Below, in pieces: positions 56,429-64,000 of a stretch of DNA of 64,000 nt (positions are counted from its first letter, which is position 1; each line of letters opens with the position of its first letter). Under the pieces are notes generated by a model. The model ran no database searches. It was given only the letters and a program-made list of their open reading frames with translations, and was not told the DNA's origin. The stretch comes from Azospirillum fermentarium (lineage in GTDB: Bacteria; Pseudomonadota; Alphaproteobacteria; Azospirillales; Azospirillaceae), in contig NZ_JAOQNH010000001.1 in NCBI RefSeq assembly GCF_025961205.1, positions 1,698,001 to 1,762,000 of the forward strand. The letters run 5' to 3'. The translations under genes were made by a program, and so were the position numbers.

Positions 56429-56736
56429 GACGGCGTGTTTCCCCCTTGGCGTGTGGACGGAGCGGTCAGGTGGTGACGGCACCATAGGCGTTTCCGCCGC
56501 GCCGGCGCCACCGGATTTGCAACAGCCCCGATCCGGCTGGGGAGGACGATGAAATCGGCGTTACCCCACAAGACATCGCGGTGGAACCATCAAATCCTTT
56601 CCCGGAATTCCGGGCGCTTCATGGTGGTATCCGTCCCGTTCGGACGTCATGAGAACGGGTAATTTCCCAGATATTCCATAATCACCATGTGTTCAACCAG
56701 AGCGTGGATCGGGATTGTTCTGGGGAGACTGTGGGG
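56429..56736. other. Intergenic region upstream of epimerase
   Basis: 308 bases between divergent genes. A 37-residue open frame at 56549-56662 has a good GGGGAGG ribosome site but no recognisable protein character. No palindrome or terminator stands out. Confidence 0.45.
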
Positions 56737-57798
56737 ATGGCGCGTTATCTTGTGACGGGGGGATGCGGTTTCATCGGTTCCCATCTGGTGGAACGCCTGC
56801 TGGCGCGGGGCCACACGGTCCATGTGCTGGACGACCTGTCCACCGGGCGGCGGGACAATCTGCCGCCGGGGGTGCCGGTCATCGTCGCCGACGTGGCCGA
56901 CGCCGGTGCCGTGCGCGCGGCCATGGCCGGGATGGACGGGTGTTTCCATCTGGCCGCCGTCGCCTCGGTCGAGCGCTCGCGGGAGGCGTGGCTGGAAACC
57001 CACGCCGCCAATCTGGCCGGCACCATCGCCGTGTTCGACGCCGCCCGCACCGCCCGCCGGGGCGGGCCGGTGCCGGTGGTCTATGCCTCGTCCGCCGCGG
57101 TGTACGGCGACAACCCGGCGGTGCCGCTGGCCGAGGATGCGGCGACGGCGCCGCTGTCGGCCTATGGCGCCGACAAGCTGGGGTGCGAGCTGCACGCCCG
57201 CGTGGCCGCCGGGGTGCACGGGGTGCCGGTGACCGGATTCCGCTTCTTCAACGTCTATGGTCCGCGGCAGGACCCGAAATCGCCGTATTCCGGCGTTATC
57301 TCCATCTTCGCCGGGCGTATTTCCCGTGGGCAGACCATCACCATCAACGGCGACGGCGAGCAGGTGCGGGATTTCGTCTATGTCAAGGATCTGGTGCGCT
57401 ATCTGACCGCGGCCATGGACCGCCCGCGGGCGGGGGCACCGGTGTACAACGTGTGCACCGGGCGGCCGGCCACGGTGAACCGGCTGGCCGAGGTGTTGGC
57501 CGATCTGGCCGGACAGCCGCTGGACCGCCGTTATGGCCCGCCGCGCCCCGGCGACATCCGGGTGTCGATCGGTGACCCGCGGCGGCTGGTGGAGGCGTTC
57601 GGCATGGCGTGCGAGACGGCCTTGCGCGACGGCCTGCGCGATACGCTGATGTGGATGGGGACGGATGGGGTGCGTGTGGACAAGGATCGGGTGGTTCCTG
57701 CCGCTGGCCGCGGCGCTGTTGCTGCTGCCGGTGCCGGCGCCGGCCGGCCCCGGACAGCCGCAGGGGCCGACGGTGACCGCGCCGGTGCCCGACCCTAA
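56737..57798 (+). CDS. NAD-dependent sugar-nucleotide epimerase/dehydratase
   Basis: 353 residues from the ATG at 56737. Extended SDR: GGCGFIGSHLVERLL cofactor loop, SAYGADKLGCE with the Y-x3-K catalytic pair, NVYGPRQDPKSPYSGVI, and DGEQVRDFVYVKD as in GalE/WcaG-type enzymes. It interconverts nucleotide sugars for envelope polysaccharide. The domain ends near residue 308; the last 45 residues are low-complexity and overlap the next gene by 134 bases. Confidence 0.88.
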   Translation: MARYLVTGGCGFIGSHLVERLLARGHTVHVLDDLSTGRRDNLPPGVPVIVADVADAGAVRAAMAGMDGCFHLAAVASVERSREAWLETHAANLAGTIAVFDAARTARRGGPVPVVYASSAAVYGDNPAVPLAEDAATAPLSAYGADKLGCELHARVAAGVHGVPVTGFRFFNVYGPRQDPKSPYSGVISIFAGRISRGQTITINGDGEQVRDFVYVKDLVRYLTAAMDRPRAGAPVYNVCTGRPATVNRLAEVLADLAGQPLDRRYGPPRPGDIRVSIGDPRRLVEAFGMACETALRDGLRDTLMWMGTDGVRVDKDRVVPAAGRGAVAAAGAGAGRPRTAAGADGDRAGARP

Positions 57799-58138
57799 CC
57801 AGCCCTTGCCCCACCGCCCCCGCATCGTCCGCGGTCAGGTGCTCTACCGCCTGCCCATGCCGCTGCGGGAGGTGGCCTATGCCGACAGCACCCTGTCGCA
57901 CCTGTGCCGCCGCGGGGCCTTCGTGCAGAAGATGAACGGCTTCTATTGGGCGCGCACGCCTGAGCGCGCCTATGGCGTGGGGTTTCCCGCCGGCACCAGC
58001 CTGAACGACCCCCAGGGGCGCGCCCGTCCGGGGCAGGTGTATTTCTTCCAGAACCCGGATGCCTTCTGCATCGTGTGGGTGGGCGAGCAGCGGCTGCTGA
58101 TGCCCCACTACGTCGGCCCGCCGCTGCCGGACCATTGA
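57665..58138 (+). CDS. Unrecognised secreted protein
   Basis: 157 residues with a strong signal peptide (RIGWFLPLAAALLLLPVPAPA, cleavage near residue 27). The mature part has three cysteines (LCRRG, FCIVWV) and aromatic blocks but no known domain. It starts with a GGGGACGG ribosome site and overlaps the end of the epimerase gene out of frame by 134 bases. Likely periplasmic. Confidence 0.7.
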   Translation: MGCVWTRIGWFLPLAAALLLLPVPAPAGPGQPQGPTVTAPVPDPNQPLPHRPRIVRGQVLYRLPMPLREVAYADSTLSHLCRRGAFVQKMNGFYWARTPERAYGVGFPAGTSLNDPQGRARPGQVYFFQNPDAFCIVWVGEQRLLMPHYVGPPLPDH

Positions 58139-58165
58139 CGCTCTTTTAGTGGCTGTCCGGAGCCC

Positions 58166-59575
58166 TCACACCGGCAGCCGGATCAGCACCCTCAGCCCCC
58201 CCTGGGGGCTGTCGTTCAGGATGATGTCGCCGCCGTGGCTGCGGGCCACGTCGCGGGCGATGGTCAGTCCCAGTCCCACCCCCCCGGTGGAGGAATTGCG
58301 CGAGGTGTCCAGGCGGAAGAACGGGCGGAACACATCCTCCCGCGCGCTGGCCGGGATGCCGGGGCCGTCGTCGTCCACCGTGATGTCCAGCAGGTTGCCG
58401 CGCCGCGCCGCCGTCACCTGGATGGTGTCGGCGTGGCGGCGGGCGTTGACCAGCAGGTTGGTCACGCACCGGCGCATGGCGTTGGGCCGCAGGGGGAAGA
58501 TCAGCCCCTCGGGCACGGCCAGCGACACCTCCGCCCCGTCGCGCCGCGCGCCGTTGACCACTTCGGTCAGCAGGCGGGTCAGGTCGGTGGGCTGCACCGT
58601 CTCCGCCCCTTCGCCGCGGGCGAAGGCCAGATAGCCCTCGATCATGGTTTCCATCTCGGCCACGTCGGCCTTCAGCTCCTCCACCTCCACGCCCACGTCG
58701 GCGTCGGGGGGCAGGCTGATGGCCAGCATGTCCAGCGCCAGCTTCATGCGGGTCAAGGGCGTGCGCAGGTCGTGGCTGACGCCGGCCAGCATCTCGGTGC
58801 GCTGGGTGATCTGGCGCTGGATGCGGTCGCGCATGACCAGGAAGGCGGCGGCCGCCTGCCGCACCTCCGCCGCCCCTTCAGGCTTGAAGTTGGTGACGTC
58901 GCGGCCCTTGCCCAGGCTGTCGGCGGCGTTGGCCAGCCGGCGGATGGGGCGGATCTGGTTGCGCATGAAGATGATGGCGACCGTGAACAGCACCGCCGCC
59001 GACCCCACCATCCACAGGATGAAGATGTAGGAGGTGGGGCTGAACAGCCGGCGTTCCGGCGACATCACCGACAGCACGCCGTCGGGCATCTGCACCCGGA
59101 TCTCGTACCAGGATTGCGCGATGGCGGTGTTGATGGTGAAGGGGCGGCGCACCCGCGCGTCCAGCGCTTCGCCCAGCGTCACCTCCAGCAGGCCGCGCAG
59201 AGGGGGGCGCGGCGGCAGTTCCGCCCCCGGCTCCAGCGTGACGATCAGGTCGGTGGTGCGGGCGGCCAGCTCCAGCGTCCAGCGCCGGGCGGCGGGATCG
59301 TCATTGTGGTCGAGCTGCTCGATCACCATGGCGATGTCGCCGGCCACCGCGTTGGCGAGCCGGTTGGTCATGGTGTCCCAGTGGCGGTCGTAGAAGATCC
59401 ACGTCGCCACCGCCTGCGCCAGGATCACCGGCGTCACGATGATCAGCAGCGAGCGGGCGAACAGCGTGCGCGGCAGGAACCGCTTGATGCGCGACGGCGC
59501 CCGCCCGGCCCGCACCATGAGGGGGGACGAGGGCAGGGGAGACGGCGCGGGCGTGGACGGCGGGATGGCGTTCAT
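58166..59575 (-). CDS. envZ: EnvZ-like sensor histidine kinase
   Basis: 469 residues. Two membrane helices (LLIIVTPVILAQAVATWIF; FILWMVGSAAVLFTVAIIF) flank a periplasmic sensor; HAMP, HisKA with phospho-His near 268 (GVSHDLRTPLTRMKLALDM) and HATPase (DDDGPGIP, GVGLGLTI) follow. The H-box and pairing with OmpR are EnvZ-like, but the stimulus in this group is unknown. Its start overlaps the ompR stop by ATGA. Confidence 0.92.
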   Translation of the reverse strand: MNAIPPSTPAPSPLPSSPLMVRAGRAPSRIKRFLPRTLFARSLLIIVTPVILAQAVATWIFYDRHWDTMTNRLANAVAGDIAMVIEQLDHNDDPAARRWTLELAARTTDLIVTLEPGAELPPRPPLRGLLEVTLGEALDARVRRPFTINTAIAQSWYEIRVQMPDGVLSVMSPERRLFSPTSYIFILWMVGSAAVLFTVAIIFMRNQIRPIRRLANAADSLGKGRDVTNFKPEGAAEVRQAAAAFLVMRDRIQRQITQRTEMLAGVSHDLRTPLTRMKLALDMLAISLPPDADVGVEVEELKADVAEMETMIEGYLAFARGEGAETVQPTDLTRLLTEVVNGARRDGAEVSLAVPEGLIFPLRPNAMRRCVTNLLVNARRHADTIQVTAARRGNLLDITVDDDGPGIPASAREDVFRPFFRLDTSRNSSTGGVGLGLTIARDVARSHGGDIILNDSPQGGLRVLIRLPV

Positions 59576-60276
59576 CCGTCGGGCCTCAGCACATAGCCCT
59601 CGCCGCGCACGGTCTGGAGATAGCGGGGTTCGCGCGGGTCGGTTTCGATCTTGCGGCGCAGGCGGGTCACCTGCACGTCGATGGAGCGGGCGTTGCCCAC
59701 GTCGCGGCTGCGCTCGGCCAGTTCCTCGCGGGTGAAGGTCACGCCGGGAGACGCGGCGAGGATGCGCATCAGGCTGGCCTCCGCCGTGGTCAGGCGGATC
59801 ACCTCCTCGCCCGAGCGCAGCTCGTCCCGTTCGGGAATGTAGAGCAGGGGGCCGAGGCGCAGGGCCGTGGGGGCTGCCGGCGGCGGCGGCGGTTCCGCCG
59901 GGCGCGCCTGGCGCCGCAGGATGGAGTTGATGCGCAGCAGCAGCTCGCGCGGCTGGAACGGCTTGGACAGATAGTCGTCGGCCCCGGCCTCCAGCCCGGC
60001 GATGCGGTCGTCCGCCTCCCCCCGCGCGGTCAGCAGCAGGATGGGCACATCGCTGGTGCGGCGCAGCGAGGCCGTCAGGTCCAGCCCGTTTTCCCCCGGC
60101 ATCATGATGTCCAGGACGATCAGGTCGAATTCCAGCCCCTCCAGCCGGGCGCGGGCGTCGGCGGCGTCCTTGGCGGCGGTGACGAGGAAGCCGTTGCTGC
60201 TGAGATACCGCCGCAGCAGTTCGCGCAGCCGGGTGTCGTCATCGACGACGAGGATGTGGGGCTGTTCGTCGGTCAT
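59572..60276 (-). CDS. ompR: OmpR-family response regulator
   Basis: 234 residues from the ATG at 60276, which has GAGGGGGC. Receiver: Asp12-Asp13, phospho-Asp56 (LIVLDIMMPGENGLDL), Thr and Lys (LLTARGEADD, YLSKPFQPRELLLRI). C-terminal winged helix with RSIDVQVTRLRRKIE and RTVRGEGY-like end. Cotranscribed with the kinase. A proline/alanine linker (PAEPPPPPAAP) separates the domains. Confidence 0.93.
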   Translation of the reverse strand: MTDEQPHILVVDDDTRLRELLRRYLSSNGFLVTAAKDAADARARLEGLEFDLIVLDIMMPGENGLDLTASLRRTSDVPILLLTARGEADDRIAGLEAGADDYLSKPFQPRELLLRINSILRRQARPAEPPPPPAAPTALRLGPLLYIPERDELRSGEEVIRLTTAEASLMRILAASPGVTFTREELAERSRDVGNARSIDVQVTRLRRKIETDPREPRYLQTVRGEGYVLRPDG

Positions 60277-60386
60277 GCCCCCTCTATACCGCGCCAGGCC
60301 CCCCGCTGTCACCGGAGGCGAGCCGGTTGACACGTGCGGCACCTTGGGCGGAGAAGGGGGCATCGACCGTTTCAGGAGTGTTTCCC

Positions 60387-60926
60387 ATGCCGCCGTCCGC
60401 TCTGCCCGGTGCCGTCACCCCGCTCATTCCCGCCGATGCCCTGGCCGAACGGGTGACGGCCATGGGGCGCGAGATCGCCGCCGCCATGCCCGGCGACGTC
60501 ACCATGGTGGTCCTGCTGAAGGGCGGGTTCGTCTTCGCCGCCGACCTGCTGCGCGCGCTGGGCGTGGCCGGGGTGGATGCGCGGGTGGAGTTCATCCGCC
60601 TGTCCAGCTACGGCAGCGGCAAGGAAAGCTCCGGCACCGTGGTGCTGATCGGCCCCATGCCCGAGGGGCTGGAGGGGCGCCGGGTGCTGATCGTGGACGA
60701 CATCGCCGACAGCGGCCGCACCCTGTCCTATGTCCGCCAGCTCATGCTCGACGCCGGGGCGGCGGAGGTGCGCATCGCGGCGTTGCTGGACAAGCCCTCG
60801 CGCCGGGTGATTCCGGTGCCGGTGGATTTCATCGGCTTCTCGGTCGAGGACCGTTTCGTGGTCGGCTACGGCATCGATTACGCCGAGGGATACCGCTACC
60901 TGCCGTTTATCGGCGTGGTGGAATGA
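60387..60926 (+). CDS. hpt: Hypoxanthine phosphoribosyltransferase
   Basis: 179 residues from the ATG at 60387 (AGGAG upstream). PRPP-binding VLIVDDIADSGRTL at 100-113 and the flexible-loop SSYGSGKESSG are canonical for Hpt/HGPRT. It salvages hypoxanthine to IMP. Divergent from ompR, 110 bases apart. Confidence 0.93.
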   Translation: MPPSALPGAVTPLIPADALAERVTAMGREIAAAMPGDVTMVVLLKGGFVFAADLLRALGVAGVDARVEFIRLSSYGSGKESSGTVVLIGPMPEGLEGRRVLIVDDIADSGRTLSYVRQLMLDAGAAEVRIAALLDKPSRRVIPVPVDFIGFSVEDRFVVGYGIDYAEGYRYLPFIGVVE

Positions 60927-61066
60927 TCGCGCCGCATGGGGTGGCGGAATGACGCATGGCGGAGGCCGCGGAAGGGGTATAGGCTTCTTTTTCAAGAACA
61001 TACGACAACGCCGACGGGCATCGGACCCCACGGGAACGCCGGCCCAGAGACACGAAGGAGGTGTCC

Positions 61067-61594
61067 ATGTCGGCAGTGATCCGTTCGGCTGAAACCGTTG
61101 TGGTGGATACCGCTGCGATGGGCACTCTGTCCACCCCGTCCGGGGTGGCGGGGCAGGGTGGTGGCGCGGATGGTGTCGAACCGTCCGTCAGCACGCGCTG
61201 CCCCGAATGCGGGGCGCTTCATCATCAGGGCCGGTGGCGCTGGGGCCTTCCGTACATCAGCGCCGAACAGCGGGTATGCCCCGCGTGCGTCCGAATGGCC
61301 GATGGAACCCCCGCCGGAATGCTGGTCGTTCCGTCCGACGCGGTGGGTGGTGACGGGGACAGCATCCTGTTCCTGATTCGCCACGCCGCCGGGGCCGAAC
61401 GCCGGGACGATCCGATGCGCCGCATCATCGGCGTGACGGAAGACGCGGGGCAGGGCATCATGGTCACGGCCACCGATGCCGGCCTGCCCGCAGAACTGGG
61501 CCGCCGTCTGGCAGCGGCCCTGGGGGGTGTTGTCACCTCAGACGCGCCGGACCCTCTGGGGTTCGTCCGGGTTTTCTGGCACCGTCCCCTCTGA
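61067..61594 (+). CDS. Zinc-ribbon protein next to HPF
   Basis: 175 residues, ATG at 61067 with AGGAGG six bases upstream. A four-cysteine zinc ribbon (Cys45, Cys48, Cys71, Cys74 with GRWRWGLPYISAEQRVCPAC between) resembles a conserved family whose members often lie beside ribosome-hibernation genes. The 40-residue N-terminal extension is low complexity. Separated by 57 bases from the HPF gene and probably cotranscribed. Confidence 0.75.
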   Translation: MSAVIRSAETVVVDTAAMGTLSTPSGVAGQGGGADGVEPSVSTRCPECGALHHQGRWRWGLPYISAEQRVCPACVRMADGTPAGMLVVPSDAVGGDGDSILFLIRHAAGAERRDDPMRRIIGVTEDAGQGIMVTATDAGLPAELGRRLAAALGGVVTSDAPDPLGFVRVFWHRPL

Positions 61595-61651
61595 TCCGGT
61601 GGCTCATGCGCGGGCGCCGGGTCCGTCAAGAACGATAAGGGAGAGCGCACT

Positions 61652-61996
61652 ATGACCTTTCCTCTCCAGATTGCCTTCCGCAACATGGACTTTACCGAAT
61701 CGCTGGACACCAAGGTCCGCGAGAAAGCGGCCCATCTCGACCGTATATTCGGTCCGCTCACCCGTTGCGACGTGGTGATCGAGGCGCCGCACCATCATCA
61801 CGAGGCCCAGCATGGCCGCCGCTATCACGTGCGCATCGCGCTGAACACCGCCGTCGGCGAGATCGTCGTCCGCGGCGATGACGCCCACGCCAACGAAGAT
61901 CCGCGCACCGCCGTGCGCAAGGCGTTCGAAGCCGCCCATGGACAGCTCGAACAGCTTATCAAACGCCGCCCCACCCGCGAGGCCGCGGCGCACTGA
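61652..61996 (+). CDS. hpf: Ribosome hibernation-promoting factor (short form)
   Basis: 114 residues, close to the short HPF/RaiA forms. It opens QIAFRNMDFTESLDTKVREKAAHL, and positively charged residues follow (HHEAQHGRRYHVRIAL). It binds the 30S subunit in stationary phase. No C-terminal dimerisation domain of the long form is present. Followed at once by an intrinsic terminator. Confidence 0.9.
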   Translation: MTFPLQIAFRNMDFTESLDTKVREKAAHLDRIFGPLTRCDVVIEAPHHHHEAQHGRRYHVRIALNTAVGEIVVRGDDAHANEDPRTAVRKAFEAAHGQLEQLIKRRPTREAAAH

Positions 61997-62015
61997 GGAG
62001 GGCTTGAGAGAGGCC

Positions 62016-62056
62016 GCACCGGCCCGGCGCCATCCCGCCGGGCCGGTGCTGTTTTT
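62016..62056 (+). terminator. Intrinsic terminator after hpf
   Basis: GCACCGGCCCGGCG at 62016-62029 pairs with CGCCGGGCCGGTGC at 62036-62049 perfectly; TTTTT follows at 62052-62056. Confidence 0.92.
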
Positions 62057-62177
62057 GCGTTGCCGCAATTCCGCAGCTTTTTTCGCTGTCGAAGCGATTG
62101 ACGGCACGGTTGATTGACCGCACGGTGTCTTGGGCTGATAGGGTCTCATCGGCTGCCGCAGAGGGAGACGACCGACC

Positions 62178-62750
62178 GTGCGCATCCTGGTCATCGACGA
62201 GGATAACGACCGCTCCCACGTGCTGGGGGCGGCGCTGGCCGATGCCGGCCACACCATCGTCGCGGCCATCAGCCGGAACGACGACGTGCGCGGCAGCGTC
62301 ACCCGGCACCAGCCCGACATGATCATCGTCGATCTGGAAAGCCCGTACCGCGATTTCGTCGAGGATCTGATGCGGATCCACGAGGAAAACCCGCGCCCGG
62401 TGGCGATGTTCGTGTCCCGCGACGACCCCGCCGTGGTCGCCCGCGCCATCGAGGCGGGCGTGTCCATCTATGTGGCCGAGGGGCTGGACGGGGCGCTGGT
62501 GCGGTCGGTCCTGCGCATCGCCATGCAGCATTACCGCGCGTACGCCCGCCTGAACGACGAACTGGAGCGCACCCGCACCGCGCTGAAGGAGCGCAAGCTG
62601 CTGGAGCGGGCCAAGGGCGTGCTGATGGCCAACAAGGGGCTGAGCGAGGATGAGGCGTACAAGCTGTTGCGCCGCATGGCCATGGACCAGAACCGCAAGA
62701 TCGCCGACGTGGCCCAGACCATCCTGTCGGTGGCGGATCTGTTGAAGTAA
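62178..62750 (+). CDS. NasT-like response regulator with ANTAR domain
   Basis: 190 residues, GTG start with GAGGGAGACG. Receiver: acidic patch Asp7-Glu8-Asp9, phospho-Asp52 (MIIVDLESPYR). C-terminal ANTAR RNA-binding domain about 126-186 (LERAKGVLMANKGLSEDEAYKLLRR). ANTAR proteins prevent transcription termination by binding hairpins in the leader RNA, as in nitrate assimilation. No NasS, nitrate genes or leader hairpins seen here. Confidence 0.92.
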   Translation: MRILVIDEDNDRSHVLGAALADAGHTIVAAISRNDDVRGSVTRHQPDMIIVDLESPYRDFVEDLMRIHEENPRPVAMFVSRDDPAVVARAIEAGVSIYVAEGLDGALVRSVLRIAMQHYRAYARLNDELERTRTALKERKLLERAKGVLMANKGLSEDEAYKLLRRMAMDQNRKIADVAQTILSVADLLK

Positions 62751-62857
62751 CCGTTTCGCCGTACGCCGGATGAAACTGTTTCGGTTACATTTTGATAAAA
62801 TTGCTGTAAAAATTCCTCTTTATGCTGCTTTGCGTCATAGCGATGAGGGGGGATCCG

Positions 62858-63178
62858 ATGATGGACAGCACCACTCCGTTCACGGTTTCGGTCACACAGG
62901 ATGCCGTGCGCACGCTGTGCGCCTTGGGTGGGCGGATGACGCACGCCAGCTACGAACTGTTCCGTCCGGTTCTGGACGCGGCGGACACGGCGGACGGCGG
63001 CCCGGTGGTCCTGGATCTGGAGCGTCTTTCGTTTCTCGATTCCAGCGGCCTGGGGATGCTGCTGATCCTCAGCGACACCGTGCGGCGGCGGGGCCGCCCG
63101 CTGCATCTGGTCAACATCCCCCCGCGGGTCCAGCGGGTGCTGGTGCAGACCAACACCCATCGGCTGCTGGCGGGTTGA
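62858..63178 (+). CDS. STAS-domain anti-sigma-factor antagonist
   Basis: 106 residues from the ATG at 62858. The STAS hallmark LDLERLSFLDSSGLGMLL has the phosphorylatable serine at 62/63, followed by RVQRVLVQTNTHRLL. In a partner-switch, the unphosphorylated form titrates an anti-sigma kinase. Its RsbW-type partner is not adjacent. Convergent with mutL. Confidence 0.85.
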   Translation: MMDSTTPFTVSVTQDAVRTLCALGGRMTHASYELFRPVLDAADTADGGPVVLDLERLSFLDSSGLGMLLILSDTVRRRGRPLHLVNIPPRVQRVLVQTNTHRLLAG

Positions 63179-63185
63179 GCGGCCG

Positions 63186-64000
63186 CTACCGCCGCCCGAA
63201 CAGCCGTTCGATGTCCGGCAGCTTCAGTTCCACATAGGTCGGGCGCCCGTGGTTGCACTGGCCGGAATGGGGGGTGGCCTCCATCTGGCGCAGGAGCGCG
63301 TTCATCTCGTCGATGGACAGCGGACGGCCCGCGCGCACCGACCCGTGACAGGCCATGGTGGCGCACACCTCCTCCAGCCGCTCCTTCAGGGACGCGGCGT
63401 TGCCCAGTTCCGCCAGTTCGTCGGCCAGGTCGCGGATCAGCCCCTTGACGTCGGTCTTGCCCAGCAGGGCCGGCACCTCGCGCACCAGCAGCGAGCCGGG
63501 GCCGAAGCCTTCCACCACCAGACCCAGGTCGGCCAGTTCCTCCGCGCGGGCCAGCACGCGGGCAGCCGACGGTTCGTCCAGTTCCACCACATCAGGGATC
63601 AGCAGCCCCTGGCGCTTCACGCCGCCCTCGACCAGGGCGGCCTTCATGCGTTCATAGACCAGCCGTTCGTGGGCGGCGTGCTGGTCCACGATGATGATGC
63701 CGGTGGCGGTCTGGGCCACGATGTAGGTGTTGTGAAGCTGCGCCCGCGCCGCCCCCAGCGGGAAATCGACGCTTCCGCCGGCGGCCATGGAGGGGGCCAT
63801 GGGTTCGGTGACCCGCGCCGCCGGAGGGGCGGATTCCAGCCCGGCCAGGGGGGCCTGGAAACCCACCGTGCGCTCCGCCAGCCCGCGGGGCAGGGTGGAT
63901 GAGCCGCCGCCGTACGATCCGCCGCCGCCGGTCCAGCGGTTGCCCCACAGGGGGCCGGGCACCGGCTGGGACGTGTCGGACGGGCCGGCACCCTCGGCGC
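63186..64000 (-). CDS. mutL: DNA mismatch repair protein MutL (C-terminal part, runs off the window)
   Basis: About 270 residues visible; the N-terminal ATPase domain lies beyond 64000. The C-terminal domain has the DQHA(X)2E(X)4E endonuclease motif ([12 protein letters not shown]), ACHGSVRAG and [23 protein letters not shown]. So this MutL should nick DNA itself, as in MutH-lacking bacteria. A proline/glycine linker ([12 protein letters not shown]) precedes it. Confidence 0.95.
   Translation of the reverse strand, partial: AEGAGPSDTSQPVPGPLWGNRWTGGGGSYGGGSSTLPRGLAERTVGFQAPLAGLESAPPAARVTEPMAPSMAAGGSVDFPLGAARAQLHNTYIVAQTATGIIIVDQHAAHERLVYERMKAALVEGGVKRQGLLIPDVVELDEPSAARVLARAEELADLGLVVEGFGPGSLLVREVPALLGKTDVKGLIRDLADELAELGNAASLKERLEEVCATMACHGSVRAGRPLSIDEMNALLRQMEATPHSGQCNHGRPTYVELKLPDIERLFGRR

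Noticed and set aside
56549..56662. 37-residue open frame upstream of the epimerase with a good ribosome site
   Set aside because: No hydrophobic or regulatory pattern, no neighbour coupling; kept only as a note in the intergenic entry.

Overview
The window is a GC-rich alphaproteobacterial chromosome segment, most like Rhodospirillales/Azospirillaceae. This is inferred from gene content and order: bamD-recN with ligA nearby, a fused EIIA-HPr-EI fructose PTS, FliO/FliP with a FlhB-tail paralogue, ArfB-type ribosome rescue, and MutL with the endonuclease motif. No rRNA, CRISPR array or intact insertion sequence was seen. Two tRNAs are present: Pro(GGG) and Lys(TTT). Genes are densely packed and many are joined by ATGA start/stop overlaps.

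Layout. 0-4.4 kb: a four-gene polyamine (putrescine/spermidine-type) ABC uptake operon ending in a strong intrinsic terminator. 4.4-11.6 kb: repair and envelope genes (ligA, recN, bamD), interrupted by an OsmC protein and a divergent HxlR regulator/NmrA-type reductase pair. 11.7-13.6 kb: flagellar export genes (FlhB-tail paralogue, an unknown protein, fliO, fliP). 13.7-18.8 kb: a Kup potassium transporter, a ferritin-like DUF455 protein and a MASE1-PAS-PAS-GGDEF diguanylate cyclase. 18.9-22.0 kb: tRNA-Pro followed by a noticeably AT-richer accessory patch with an XRE regulator, a WH-motif protein, a PAS-like LuxR regulator and an imperfect inverted repeat. 22.1-28.6 kb: a methyltransferase, then a compact, unrecognised six-gene locus arranged divergently (four leftward genes, including two membrane coiled-coil proteins, and two rightward soluble proteins). 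28.6-35.2 kb: a LysR regulator and the complete fructose PTS operon fruBKA. 35.1-37.6 kb: a SagB-type oxidoreductase with a thioredoxin-like ferredoxin next to a candidate Irr iron box. 37.7-43.3 kb: tRNA-Lys, cysQ, an acetyltransferase, a second kup, and an AAA ATPase flanked by tiny membrane proteins. 43.7-50.4 kb: three LuxR-type regulators with progressively degenerate receivers, a redoxin and a hybrid histidine kinase. 50.7-54.2 kb: a methyltransferase and a zur-cobW-arfB zinc/rescue operon. 54.2-58.1 kb: a GH13 glycosidase, a GST, and a sugar-nucleotide epimerase overlapping a secreted protein. 58.1-64 kb: an OmpR/EnvZ pair, a hypoxanthine phosphoribosyltransferase, a zinc-ribbon protein with HPF, an ANTAR regulator, a STAS protein and the 3' part of mutL.

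The strongest leads for undescribed biology are the six-gene locus at 23.9-28.6 kb, the SagB/ferredoxin pair with its Irr-like box, the ATPase with its 32- and 64-residue membrane neighbours, and the XRE gene bracketed by matching operator-like palindromes beside tRNA-Pro. Function for these is inference from layout. All family names come from motif recognition by eye; no database search was run.
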